Assembly (NCBI GenBank): GCA_028291265.1
Contig: JAQGIK010000135.1
Coordinates: forward strand, 1 to 52,238
Length of the DNA stretch: 52,238 nt
Reading direction: 5' to 3'
Source: Caulobacter sp.
GTDB lineage: Bacteria; Pseudomonadota; Alphaproteobacteria; Caulobacterales; Caulobacteraceae
Shown here: positions 1 through 7,673 of the stretch, one piece after another
How the letters are laid out: each line of letters begins with the position of its first letter
Position numbering within the stretch: the stretch's first letter is position 1
Position numbers and translations under genes: made by a program
The notes under the pieces: generated by a model
The model's input: the letters and a program-made list of their open reading frames with translations, nothing else
Databases searched by the model: none
What the model was told of the DNA's origin: nothing

Positions 1-882
1 GGCTACATGGACATCAATGGCAACACCGGCCCGCGCGTGGATTTCGGTTTCGCGATCCAGCAACGTCTCGCCACGGTTGTCGCCGTAATCGACCCCAATA
101 CCGCCCTGGCTTTCCTCGCCAGCTCCGGGACCAATCCGGCCTTGGCCGCCACGGCGCGCGTCTGGTTTGATGGTCAACCCAGTGCTGGCCAGACCATCAC
201 CCTGAATGGCTCTGCAATCACCTTCGTCGCGTCAGGCGCGGCGGGAATGCAGGTCAACATCGGCGCCAGCCCGCAAGCGACTGCCTTTGCGGCGGCGGGC
301 CTGATCAACGCCAACAGCGGCACCTTTGGCATGACTGCCTTCTGTCCGGTGGGGAACAGCGTCATCGAGCTGATCGCAACGACAACCGGAACGGCAGGCA
401 ACAGCTATGGCCTGACCAAGACGGCAAGCAATGTGCGGTTCACGGCGGGCGGGGCTACCGCGAACGTGTCTTTGATGAGTGGCGGCGCGGCTGGGGAAAC
501 AGTTGCGGCCGGGCTCTATCACGCCTCCACCAATTTCCAGGGCCGCAACAGCGCCCTGGGGGCCGGCGGTTTGGCCACCTACGCCAACCCGGGCGGAGCG
601 AACTACTATTACCTGAGCAGCGTCTTGCGGGAGCGGGACTTCCCCGAAATCCGTCTCTACGGCGGCGGAGCGCTGTTGGGCCGGGCATTCGGCACGACGG
701 CTGGTCGCACACGCGACACGACCGCGAGCCTGTGGGCGGCCCTGACCGGCGGTGGCACTGGAAACGCCAAGATCGCGTGCGCTCAACTGTTCGACGGCCG
801 CGCCCTGAGTGATGCCGACGACTTGGCCAATTATCTGGCGCTCAAGACCGCAATCCAAGCCATCGGGCCGACGGTGAATTGA
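1..882 (+). CDS. Phage-like structural (tail/fibre-type) protein, 5' end probably outside window
   Basis: The frame is open to the left edge. The first ATG is at position 7, but the peptide there reads like the interior of a protein, so the true start probably lies upstream. Residues about 55-160 contain a Gly/Ala/Thr-rich beta segment (TITLNGSAITFVASG ... AAAGLINANSG ... TAGNSYGLT) of a kind that recurs in phage tail and sheath proteins. The C-terminal part ends with 'LFDGRALSDADDLANYLALK', which resembles the end of lectin-like or fibre domains. There is no signal peptide. It overlaps the next gene by one base (TGATG) and heads a compact plus-strand run of lysis-type genes, which supports a phage or tail-like-particle origin. 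The exact function is not recognised. Confidence 0.6.
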   Translation, partial: GYMDINGNTGPRVDFGFAIQQRLATVVAVIDPNTALAFLASSGTNPALAATARVWFDGQPSAGQTITLNGSAITFVASGAAGMQVNIGASPQATAFAAAGLINANSGTFGMTAFCPVGNSVIELIATTTGTAGNSYGLTKTASNVRFTAGGATANVSLMSGGAAGETVAAGLYHASTNFQGRNSALGAGGLATYANPGGANYYYLSSVLRERDFPEIRLYGGGALLGRAFGTTAGRTRDTTASLWAALTGGGTGNAKIACAQLFDGRALSDADDLANYLALKTAIQAIGPTVN

Positions 883-1133
883 TGACCCCCTCCAAACTCC
901 TCACCGACCTCTTCACCGGCGCCGACGGCCGGACCTGGGCCATTGGGCGGGTCTACAGCCTGCCGATGCTGCTCTGCGGGCTGGCCCTGCCGTTCGTGGC
1001 GCTGCTGCGCGGCCAGGCCCTGGACCTGATGGCGGTGGGCGGCCTGTTTGGCGGGCTCGGCGGCGGGGTTTGGGCCCTGATCCGGGGCACCAGCGCCACC
1101 GAGCCGTCGGCCCTCATCAACGAAAAGGAGTAG
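882..1133 (+). CDS. Small membrane protein, holin-like candidate
   Basis: An 83-residue protein. The ATG at 882 overlaps the previous stop (TGATG), which favours it over the TTG three bases upstream. Two hydrophobic stretches are visible, YSLPMLLCGLALPFVALL and a glycine-rich LMAVGGLFGGLGGGVWALI, separated by a short polar turn (RGQALD), followed by a charged tail. Small size, two membrane segments and position directly before a peptidoglycan-active enzyme and spanins fit a phage holin or holin-like protein. No family is recognised with certainty, so the holin role rests on context. Confidence 0.6.
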   Translation: MTPSKLLTDLFTGADGRTWAIGRVYSLPMLLCGLALPFVALLRGQALDLMAVGGLFGGLGGGVWALIRGTSATEPSALINEKE

Positions 1134-1139
1134 ACCCCC

Positions 1140-1505
1140 ATGTGGACCTATCACCAGCGCAGCGGCCGGCTGCTGCGGGACGGCGCCCTCGTCGGCCAAG
1201 GCTACAGCGGCGACGGCCCGGCCCTCGCCGACGGCCGCGACAACCCGGCCATGGAGGCGGTCCGCGGCAAGGGGCCGATCCCCCGCGGCCGCTGGCGCAT
1301 CGGCCCGCCCCGCGACAGCCGCCGGGTCGGGCCCCATGCCATGGACCTCGTCCCGGTCGGCCATGACGCCCATGGCCGCAGCGCCTTCATGATCCACGGC
1401 GACGACCGCGAGAACGACGCCTCGCGCGGCTGCATCATCCTGTCCCGCCCCCTGCGGCGACGGATCAGCGACAGCCGCGACAGCGACCTGGAGGTGGTCG
1501 AATGA
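1140..1505 (+). CDS. Tlde1 (DUF2778)-type L,D-transpeptidase-fold enzyme
   Basis: A 121-residue protein, essentially a single domain. It shows the Tlde1/DUF2778 signature: an early 'YSGDG', the loop 'GKGPIPRGRW', and the catalytic block 'FMIHGDD ... SRGCIIL' with a His and Cys typical of the L,D-transpeptidase (YkuD-like) fold. Tlde1 proteins act on peptidoglycan stem peptides as type VI toxins, and related domains occur in prophages. There is no signal peptide, so access to the periplasm would need the neighbouring holin-like protein. It ends in an ATGA overlap with the Rz-like gene, placing it where an endolysin would sit. Catalytic activity is inferred from the motifs. Confidence 0.8.
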   Translation: MWTYHQRSGRLLRDGALVGQGYSGDGPALADGRDNPAMEAVRGKGPIPRGRWRIGPPRDSRRVGPHAMDLVPVGHDAHGRSAFMIHGDDRENDASRGCIILSRPLRRRISDSRDSDLEVVE

Positions 1506-1933
1506 GCGGCCTCATCGCCGTTGCGATCAGCCTGCTGCGCCGGTTCGCCGGGCCGCTGATCGCCGGCCTGGCCATGCTGCTGCTGATGCTCGTGGCAGGC
1601 GGCCTGGTCTGGAACGGCTGGCGCGACGCCGGGGCCCGAAGCCAGGCGCGCGAGGCGGCTCGACAGCGCGCCGACGCGGCGGTCGCCGAGGCCTCCGACC
1701 AGGCCTCCCGCGCCGCCCTCGAGGCGGTCGCGGCCCAGGGCGCGCGCGAAACGGACCGCCAGGTCCACGAACAGGAGACCCGCAATGACATCCTCTCCGC
1801 GCCGGACGCCGGCGCTTCTGCTGGCGCTGCCGGCGATGCTGGTCTTGCCGGCCTGTGCCGGCGTGCCGTCTACCGTGACCATCCCCGTTGCGCTGGACTG
1901 CGCCGCCCGGATCCCGCCGCAACTGCGCGGTGA
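1502..1933 (+). CDS. Rz-like inner-membrane spanin
   Basis: A 143-residue protein starting at the ATGA overlap with the preceding enzyme gene. An N-terminal hydrophobic segment (about residues 15-38, GPLIAGLAMLLLMLVAGGLVW) is followed by a highly charged Ala/Arg/Glu-rich stretch (about residues 42-95) expected to form a coiled coil. This is the layout of phage i-spanins such as Rz: one N-terminal anchor and a periplasmic helix. The last 50 residues are encoded in the region shared with the nested lipoprotein gene and have unusual composition. The spanin call rests on topology and on the nested partner gene, since Rz proteins share little sequence. Confidence 0.75.
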   Translation: MSGLIAVAISLLRRFAGPLIAGLAMLLLMLVAGGLVWNGWRDAGARSQAREAARQRADAAVAEASDQASRAALEAVAAQGARETDRQVHEQETRNDILSAPDAGASAGAAGDAGLAGLCRRAVYRDHPRCAGLRRPDPAATAR

Positions 1934-2147
1934 CGTGGCCCCGGCCGCCCCGCCCGCCGACAACAGCGTCGGCGAGTGGGTGGCCTTCGGCGACGCCCAG
2001 ACCGGCCGGCTGGAGACGGCCAACGACCGCAAGGCGACCCTGCTGTGGATCCTCGAGGCCTGCGAGGCCGAAGAGCGCGCCGCCGCCGCCCGCCTCACCG
2101 CCCGCCCGCCCTGGTGGCGGCGTCTGGCCGGCGGGACAGGGCGATGA
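1785..2147 (+). CDS. Rz1-like outer-membrane spanin lipoprotein (nested start)
   Basis: A 120-residue protein beginning inside the Rz-like gene in another frame, with 149 bases of shared sequence. The N-terminus is a lipoprotein signal: basic residues, a hydrophobic run, then 'VLPAC', so Cys24 would be lipidated. The mature part has Pro/Ala-rich segments and a C-terminal helix rich in Glu and Arg. A lipoprotein gene embedded in or overlapping the end of an Rz gene is the classic o-spanin arrangement, and together the two would fuse inner and outer membranes at the end of lysis. It ends in an ATGA overlap with the next gene. Confidence 0.75.
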   Translation: MTSSPRRTPALLLALPAMLVLPACAGVPSTVTIPVALDCAARIPPQLRGDVAPAAPPADNSVGEWVAFGDAQTGRLETANDRKATLLWILEACEAEERAAAARLTARPPWWRRLAGGTGR

Positions 2148-2413
2148 GCGGCGAGCGCCAGACGGTGGCCGGCGCCTACATGAAGATCGCCGCCCACGAG
2201 GAGCTCTGCGCCGAGCGCTATCGCGGCATCAACGAGAAGCTGTCCTGGGTGCTGCGCAGCCTGGTCGGCATGCTGCTGGCCCTGCTCGCGTGGGCGCTGG
2301 TGCAGCTGTATGCGCTGGAGCCGTTGCGGAGCGGGCGTCTCGAACTACCGATAACTGAGGCGCCACCGCACCAAGCCCGTTCCCAAGTCACGACTTCAAG
2401 CCAATCACGGTGA
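2144..2413 (+). CDS. Small single-pass membrane protein of the lysis cassette
   Basis: An 89-residue protein. The ATG at 2144 overlaps the previous stop as ATGA, which decides the start. The first 40 residues are polar (including 'AHEELCAERYRGINEKLSWVLR'), then comes one hydrophobic helix of about 20 residues (SLVGMLLALLAWALVQLY) and a polar tail. A short helical region before a single C-terminal anchor recalls XhlA-type lysis accessory proteins or small holins, but the resemblance is only in layout. It is the last gene of the cassette; an intrinsic-terminator-like hairpin lies about 120 bases downstream. Confidence 0.55.
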   Translation: MSGERQTVAGAYMKIAAHEELCAERYRGINEKLSWVLRSLVGMLLALLAWALVQLYALEPLRSGRLELPITEAPPHQARSQVTTSSQSR

Positions 2414-2531
2414 GAAAATTCTTTCGAGCTAACGGCCGCGCCAACACCAAAACGATTACTACCTTAAAGAGCGTAGTGGTAAATACATCTTAAGGAAGAC
2501 TCGGCGCTACCCTTCGTGGTGTAGTGCCTGT

Positions 2532-2552
2532 GGCGCGATGTCGCGCCTTTTT
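2532..2552 (+). terminator. Intrinsic-terminator-like hairpin in the leader of the short RTX gene
   Basis: GGCGCG-ATGT-CGCGCC forms a perfect 6-bp GC stem with a 4-base loop, followed at once by five T residues (2548-2552), the form of a rho-independent terminator. It ends only 30 bases before the likely ATG of the RTX gene at 2583. It may close the lysis operon or act as an attenuator for the RTX gene. Confidence 0.65.
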
Positions 2553-2582
2553 GGGGCATCCCGCCCCCGGGAACCTACGATC

Positions 2583-3668
2583 ATGCCGACGTACACAGGG
2601 ACCTCCGGAAACGACTCCATCACCGGCTCGGCCGGCGATGACACCATCGATGGCCTGGCGGGCGCCGACACAATGACCGGCGGGACCGGCAACGATCTCT
2701 ACATCGTCGACAATGTGTTCGACAGCGTCGTTGAGGGCGTCGGCGAAGGGACTGACACCGTCGAGGCCAGCGTCAACTACGTATTGGCCGCCAACGTTGA
2801 GAATCTCACCCTGACTGGTACGGCGGTCTCGGGGTCCGGGAACGCCCTGGAGAACGTCATCCACGGGAACGCCAGCGACAACATCCTGTTCGGCGACAAC
2901 GACCGGGATTCGCTCTACGGCGAGGGCGGCAATGACACGCTCTACGGCGGCAGTGACAATGAGAACGATCTGCTGGATGGCGGGACGGGCGACGACATCA
3001 TGTACGGCGGGCTCGGCAACGACGTTTATTATGTGGACAGTTTGAGTGATGCGGCCGTCGAAGCCGCCAGCGAAGGGTTCGACATCGTCCGGACCTACCT
3101 GGATTGGACCCTGGGCGCCAATCTGGAGGCGATCCAAATTCAGGGCTCGTCTAATCTGAACGCCACCGGCAACAGCGCCGCCAATCAACTCACCGGCAAC
3201 AGTGGCGACAACACTCTGTCCGGTGCGGCGGGCGTAGACACCATCCATGGCGGCAGCGGCAATGACCTGATCATCGGCGGCCTGACGGGTGATCACCTCT
3301 ATGGCGATGCGGGCTACGACACCTTCGCCTTCTTCGACGAGAGCGTGAACCTCGCCACCGTCGAGCAGGACCGGATCTACGATCTCGACATGGCGAACGG
3401 CGACCGCATCGATGTGTCGGCTATCGATGCGGACACCGGGACCGGCGGCGACCAAGCCTTCACGTTCGTGGGTTCGTTCACGAACGTGGCGGGCCAGGCG
3501 ACCGCCACCTACGTCACCGGACCGGCACCCTACACCGACTTCAACTTCGATGTGGATGGCGATGGAACTAGCGACTATCGCATCCGTGTCGAGGGCAACC
3601 ACACGGGCACGACTTCCGACATCCTGACCGGCGGCGAGCCGATCAGTGATGGTGGCTGGCTGCTTTGA
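2583..3668 (+). CDS. Short RTX (haemolysin-type calcium-binding) secreted protein
   Basis: A 361-residue protein. The ATG at 2538 lies inside the upstream hairpin, so ATG 2583 (MPTYTGTSGND) is preferred. The body consists of nonapeptide RTX repeats (GGxGxDxLx; e.g. GGTGNDLYI, GGLGNDVYY, GGSGNDLII) interleaved with the 'YIVDN...EGTDTVEASVNYVLAANVENLTLTG' module found in large RTX proteins. Such repeats bind calcium and fold as beta-rolls after type I secretion. There is no Sec signal. The last 100 residues (DQAFTFVGSF ... DFNFDVDGDGTSDYRIRVEG) match the C-terminal domain of the two larger RTX proteins here, but the extreme C-terminus (SDGGWLL) differs. The biological role is unknown. Confidence 0.85.
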   Translation: MPTYTGTSGNDSITGSAGDDTIDGLAGADTMTGGTGNDLYIVDNVFDSVVEGVGEGTDTVEASVNYVLAANVENLTLTGTAVSGSGNALENVIHGNASDNILFGDNDRDSLYGEGGNDTLYGGSDNENDLLDGGTGDDIMYGGLGNDVYYVDSLSDAAVEAASEGFDIVRTYLDWTLGANLEAIQIQGSSNLNATGNSAANQLTGNSGDNTLSGAAGVDTIHGGSGNDLIIGGLTGDHLYGDAGYDTFAFFDESVNLATVEQDRIYDLDMANGDRIDVSAIDADTGTGGDQAFTFVGSFTNVAGQATATYVTGPAPYTDFNFDVDGDGTSDYRIRVEGNHTGTTSDILTGGEPISDGGWLL

Positions 3669-3670
3669 CC

Positions 3671-3706
3671 GGCGGCAGGGCTCTGCGCGAGCGGAGCCCT
3701 GCCGCC
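3671..3706 (+). terminator. Strong hairpin after the short RTX gene
   Basis: Perfect 13-bp inverted repeat (GGCGGCAGGGCTC at 3671-3683 and its complement at 3694-3706) with a 10-base loop, starting two bases after the TGA stop. No T tract follows, so it may be a stabilising 3' hairpin rather than a classic intrinsic terminator. Confidence 0.7.
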
Positions 3707-3896
3707 TCCTGTCGTCACCAAGACTTGGCTTGCCATTGCTAAGACCCCCGTAACGACCAACGACCTTGCGTCGCGGCTCCAAGCGGCCACCGGAAATTTG
3801 CATGGGTGCTCTGAAGGCCTAGTCAGAAGAGTGGCCCTTGGCTCGACGCCCAGGGCCTAGCGCGCTAGGGAGCGCAAGGCTGGGAGATTGAGAGCG

Positions 3897-5189
3897 TTGC
3901 CGCCGAAGAGAATATACATCCAGCTAGCCGCGTCAGCTTCCATCCTGGGCGGAAACGTAGTTCTCGCCTATGGCGTTTCTGCGGTCCTTTCCCGCCTTTT
4001 GGGTTTGGCGGGTTTCGGAATTTATTCTGTTGTCGTCGCCTTGGTCACTATGCTTACCGCCCCAGCGTTCTTTGGTCTGCCGACGCTAATCGGACGGGAG
4101 GTTGCATGGGCTTCGTCCAAAGGCGAGTTCGGCCTGGTCGCCGGGCTCATTCGGCGCTCTCACCAGTTCATTTTTTGTGTGGCGACAGCAATGATCGTCG
4201 GTGCGTTCGTCGCCCAAACGCTTGCGGGAAAATCAAGCGCGGCCCTGTACTGGGCGCTCCCACTAATCCTGATCATGTCACTTGCGGCGGCGCGTTCCGC
4301 GATGCTGCGCGGCATCGGAAAGGTGCTCGAAGGCCAATGGCCGGAGCAATTGTTACGGCCAGCCCTGCTAATCGGCCTTGCCTTAAGTTGGGTGGCTGTT
4401 GGCCGAGCGATTAGCCCGTCAGTCGCTGTCGCATTGACCGGCTTGGCGGCCTTGATTGCGTTGGCGGTGACGATGGTTCAATGGGCATTTGCCAAGCCCA
4501 AAGCACTGAGCGGCGTGACGCCGGTGTATCGAGATATGGCTTGGCTCAAAGCCGTTATCCCCTTCGCCCTCAGTACCGGCGTCCTAGTCATTTCCGCCCA
4601 AATCAGCTTGGTCATCCTCGGCGCAATCCGGGGAGCCGAGGAGGTTGCTATCTTCCGGGTGGCCAGTCAGACGGCCCAACTCTGCGCGCTAGGCTACACG
4701 GCAGCCATCATGAATATCAGCCCAAGGATCGCGGCGGCATATGCCGGTGGCGATCAGCCTGTCATGCAGCGGATCGCTCGACAGGGAGCGATGTTCGCGA
4801 CCGCCTTTTGCGTGCCTGCAGCCATAGTGCTGCTCATTGGCGGAAAGCCGCTGCTAAGCCTGATGTTTGGCAGCACCTACGGTGTCGGCGCTGCAGCAAT
4901 GGGCATCCTGGCCGTGGGCCAAGTCCTCAACAGCTCGTTTGGTTGCGGAGCGTCGCTGCTCAACATGACGGGCCATGAAAGAGACTGCACCATCGCATTG
5001 GGCGGAGGAATGGTACTCCAAATAGCGGGGTCGTTTGCCCTAGTTCCACTATGGGGCGCCACCGGAGCAGCCATCGCGGGCGTGCTTGGCGTTCTGGGAT
5101 CGAATATCGTACTTCAAAGAATGGCCATTGCACGGACCGGAATTGACCCTGCGATTTGGTCCAGCCTCTTTCATCGCCCACAAGTTTAG
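3897..5189 (+). CDS. Polysaccharide flippase (Wzx/MATE-like), first copy
   Basis: About 430 residues, an integral membrane protein with about 12 hydrophobic helices and no signal peptide. The pattern (FGIYSVVVALVTMLTAPAFFG near the N-terminus, central 'LRGIGKVLEGQWPEQLLRP', late 'MTGHERDCTIALGGG') is that of lipopolysaccharide or polysaccharide exporters that flip lipid-linked repeat units across the inner membrane. The start is uncertain: TTG 3897 has GGGAG about 10 bases upstream, and TTG 3888 is in frame but too close to it. It converges with the acyltransferase, sharing a 4-bp stop overlap (TTAG). It is clearly less GC-rich than its paralogue at 6448-7659, a common mark of surface-polysaccharide genes acquired by transfer. 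Confidence 0.85.
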   Translation: MPPKRIYIQLAASASILGGNVVLAYGVSAVLSRLLGLAGFGIYSVVVALVTMLTAPAFFGLPTLIGREVAWASSKGEFGLVAGLIRRSHQFIFCVATAMIVGAFVAQTLAGKSSAALYWALPLILIMSLAAARSAMLRGIGKVLEGQWPEQLLRPALLIGLALSWVAVGRAISPSVAVALTGLAALIALAVTMVQWAFAKPKALSGVTPVYRDMAWLKAVIPFALSTGVLVISAQISLVILGAIRGAEEVAIFRVASQTAQLCALGYTAAIMNISPRIAAAYAGGDQPVMQRIARQGAMFATAFCVPAAIVLLIGGKPLLSLMFGSTYGVGAAAMGILAVGQVLNSSFGCGASLLNMTGHERDCTIALGGGMVLQIAGSFALVPLWGATGAAIAGVLGVLGSNIVLQRMAIARTGIDPAIWSSLFHRPQV

Positions 5190-6340
5190 GGTGCCGCTAT
5201 TTTTTTCGAGAGGTCGTTGAATCGGCGACGGCCTGGATTCTCGACCCAATGATATGTCGCGCTGGCTACAGCTATCGTTAGACCAAGAAATCCAAGAGCC
5301 GCGAAGTCTCCGATCCACGCATTCGGCATGTTAATAACTACCGCATTGAATGGTCCTCGCACGGTCATCGCATCGAACCCGAAGACGGCTTCCAAAACGC
5401 TTGCTGCGCCGAATGCGATAAGCACAAGGACGTAGTGGACTAGGTAGATCGAATACGAAATCTCTCCGAGATAAGAGAGCGCACGCTGCTTTAGCGCTCT
5501 TGATAGCGGCCCCGATTGCGCAGCAAAAATCAGCACCATCGCCCCGAAGAGCAGGGGCGGAACGACGGGAATCTGCCAGTGCTTGAAAAGCACCGTAGAG
5601 GCGAGAAGTAGGGGTGCGAGCCATTCAAGCCAGCCGGGCAAGGACACGTTCCGAGCGCGTAACGCGCTGAAAAATTGGTAGACCAACGCGCCGAGAAAGA
5701 AGCCGTAGACACCCCTCACAAAGGCCGTGTGTCCTTCGGGTGGATACCAGTCGAGAGTGCTCATCCAAAGAGTAGTGAGGAAGCCAACCGCCGCAAAAAC
5801 GGAAGCCACTAGAAGCGGTTTGCGGACAATCGAAGCTGCTGCGAAGAGTAGGCAAAGCGTCCATTCGATGCTGATGCTCCAGCTGGGAATATTCCAGGTG
5901 AAGTCTCGGAAAATGCCGAGCGCGTGGACAAGAAAAATATTGGCAGGGAGCGCCCAAAGATCGGTGTCACCGGTGAAGGCCGGGCGGCCCATCGAACCGC
6001 CGATCACCAAGCTGACTGTCCATCGCGCCAGTTCGAGGAACAGGACGGCGGCCAGCGTCACGAGATGAAGGGGGTAGAGGCGACCAACCCGGCGAATTAA
6101 GAACTGCCACCGAGAAGCAGGTGACTTCAGCCCCTCTCCGTACGCGTGGGTCAGGACAAATCCGCTGAGCACAAAAAAGAAATCGACTGCGATGTCGCCA
6201 GTTCTCACCCAGAGCCAGTCGTAGGCATGTGAGACCGCCCGAAAATGGTAGAGCACGACCCAAAGCGCACAGAGGCCGCGCCAACTGTCGAGCGCCTCGA
6301 ATCTCAGAGCGGGTCGATCCGTAGTCATCACAACGGTCAT
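5186..6340 (-). CDS. Acyltransferase 3 family O-acyltransferase
   Basis: About 384 residues from ATG 6340; GTG 6349 and ATG 6328 are alternative in-frame starts. The N-terminal signature 'RFEALDSWRGLCALWVVLYHF', then 'DFFFVLSGFVLTHAY', is typical of the acyltransferase 3 (OafA/NodX/YrhL) family, whose conserved His in helix 1 takes part in transfer of acyl groups, usually acetyl, onto cell-surface or exported glycans. About ten membrane helices can be traced. It lies between two flippase genes, convergent with the first and divergent from the second, which fits modification of a surface polysaccharide. Base composition is less GC-rich than in the rest of the window. The acceptor cannot be read from the sequence. 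Confidence 0.88.
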   Translation of the reverse strand: MTVVMTTDRPALRFEALDSWRGLCALWVVLYHFRAVSHAYDWLWVRTGDIAVDFFFVLSGFVLTHAYGEGLKSPASRWQFLIRRVGRLYPLHLVTLAAVLFLELARWTVSLVIGGSMGRPAFTGDTDLWALPANIFLVHALGIFRDFTWNIPSWSISIEWTLCLLFAAASIVRKPLLVASVFAAVGFLTTLWMSTLDWYPPEGHTAFVRGVYGFFLGALVYQFFSALRARNVSLPGWLEWLAPLLLASTVLFKHWQIPVVPPLLFGAMVLIFAAQSGPLSRALKQRALSYLGEISYSIYLVHYVLVLIAFGAASVLEAVFGFDAMTVRGPFNAVVINMPNAWIGDFAALGFLGLTIAVASATYHWVENPGRRRFNDLSKKIAAP

Positions 6341-6447
6341 ACTGATCACCGTTCGGTGCGAACAGGCTTTATGTCAGAGGTGCTAGCGGCGCGGTCGCGT
6401 CGCTCGCCATCCAGGGGCTCAACGTCGGCCTGGCGTTTGCCGGCTCC

Positions 6448-7659
6448 GTGGTGCTGGCCCATGTGCTGGCGCCGGCCCGGCTGGGGGTCTACGCCTTCGT
6501 GCTGTCCTTCGCGACCGTGCTGACTGTTCCCGCCATGTTCGGCGCGCCGACCCTTGCGCTTCGGGAGGTGGCGGCGGCCAAGGCGCGCGGCGACTATGGC
6601 TTGATGAAGGGGCTGCTGACGCGGCTCCACCAGTTCGTCGCCCTGTCCAGCCTGGCCATCGCCGCCATCGCGGCGGTCTTCGCCCTGTTGACGCCCTGGG
6701 GCCGGAGCGACCCGGCGACCGTGCTCTGGGGCGTCGCCCTCATTCCGCTGATTCCGCTGTCGGCCCTGCGCGGCGGGGTGCTGCGCGGGTGGGGGGCGGT
6801 GGCGCAGGGGCAGTGGCCGGATCTGGTGCTGAAGCCGGCGGTGTTCCTGGCCGGGCTGGGCGCGGTGTTCCTGGCCCGGCGCCCGCTGGGGCCGGACGAG
6901 GCCATGGCGATGACGGCGCTGTCGAGCCTGGCGGCGCTGGCGGTCGGCTGGTGGCTGTACCGGCGCCTGCGGCCCGCGCAGCTGGTCCTGGCGACGCCGG
7001 TCTATCGCAGCCGCGCCTGGCTGGCGGCGCTGGTTCCCATGGGGGTGACGGGCGGGGCGCTGTTGATCAACGGCCAGATCGGGGTGTTGTTGGCCGGCCT
7101 GGACGGGGCCGAGACGGCCGGGCTGTACCGGCCGGCCATCCAGACCTCGCTGATCGCGGGCCTCGGCTATACCGCCGTCATCGCCGCCCTGGCGCCGCGC
7201 TTCGCCGCCGCCCATGCGAAAGGCGACCGCGAGGGCCTGGCGAGGACGGCGGCGGCCGGGGCGGCGCTGGCGGTCGTGACCTGCCTGCCGTTCGTGGCGC
7301 TGTTCGCGGTCGCCGGCGGGCCGCTGATGAGGTTGGTGTTCGGGGCTCCCTACGCCGTCGCCGGGCCGGCGCTGGCGGTGATGACCCTGGCCCAGCTGTG
7401 CAACGCGACGTTCGGCGCCGCCTCCTCGGCGCTGATCATGGCCGGGCACGAGCGGCGGGCGGCGGTGGCCTTCGTGGCGGCGCTGGCGGTCCATGCCGGG
7501 CTGGGGGTGGTGCTGATCCCGCGGTTCGGGGTCGACGGGGCGGCCTGGGCCTATCTGGGGCAGATGGCGGTGATGAACCTGGTGCTGTGGTGGCAGGCGC
7601 GGACGCTGCTGGGCCTCGACACCGGCGTCTGGGCGGCGTGGCGGTTGCTCCGCCGCTGA
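6448..7659 (+). CDS. Polysaccharide flippase, second copy; 5' end apparently frameshifted
   Basis: 403 residues from GTG 6448, a multi-helix membrane protein strongly similar along its length to the flippase at 3897-5189 (shared: GVYAFVLSFATVLT/GIYSVVVALVTMLT, LRGWGAVAQGQWP/LRGIGKVLEGQWP, GLGYTAVIAALAPRFAAA/ALGYTAAIMNISPRIAAA). Homology continues upstream of 6448 in the same frame (GAVASLAIQGLNVGLAFAGS), yet no ATG/GTG/TTG is available there. An ATG at 6371 (MSEVL) is one frame away, so a single missing base near 6383-6385 would restore a normal N-terminus lacking nothing. As written, the protein would lack part of helix 1. The gene is fully GC-rich, unlike its paralogue. It is followed 14 bases later by the Crp-like gene. 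Confidence 0.8.
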   Translation: MVLAHVLAPARLGVYAFVLSFATVLTVPAMFGAPTLALREVAAAKARGDYGLMKGLLTRLHQFVALSSLAIAAIAAVFALLTPWGRSDPATVLWGVALIPLIPLSALRGGVLRGWGAVAQGQWPDLVLKPAVFLAGLGAVFLARRPLGPDEAMAMTALSSLAALAVGWWLYRRLRPAQLVLATPVYRSRAWLAALVPMGVTGGALLINGQIGVLLAGLDGAETAGLYRPAIQTSLIAGLGYTAVIAALAPRFAAAHAKGDREGLARTAAAGAALAVVTCLPFVALFAVAGGPLMRLVFGAPYAVAGPALAVMTLAQLCNATFGAASSALIMAGHERRAAVAFVAALAVHAGLGVVLIPRFGVDGAAWAYLGQMAVMNLVLWWQARTLLGLDTGVWAAWRLLRR

Positions 7660-7673
7660 TCTATGGTTTCCAG

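Noticed and set aside
2538-2582. ATG 2538 as start of the short RTX protein
   Set aside because: It lies inside the terminator-like hairpin, and the added 15 residues (MSRLFGASRPREPTI) resemble nothing in the other RTX proteins.
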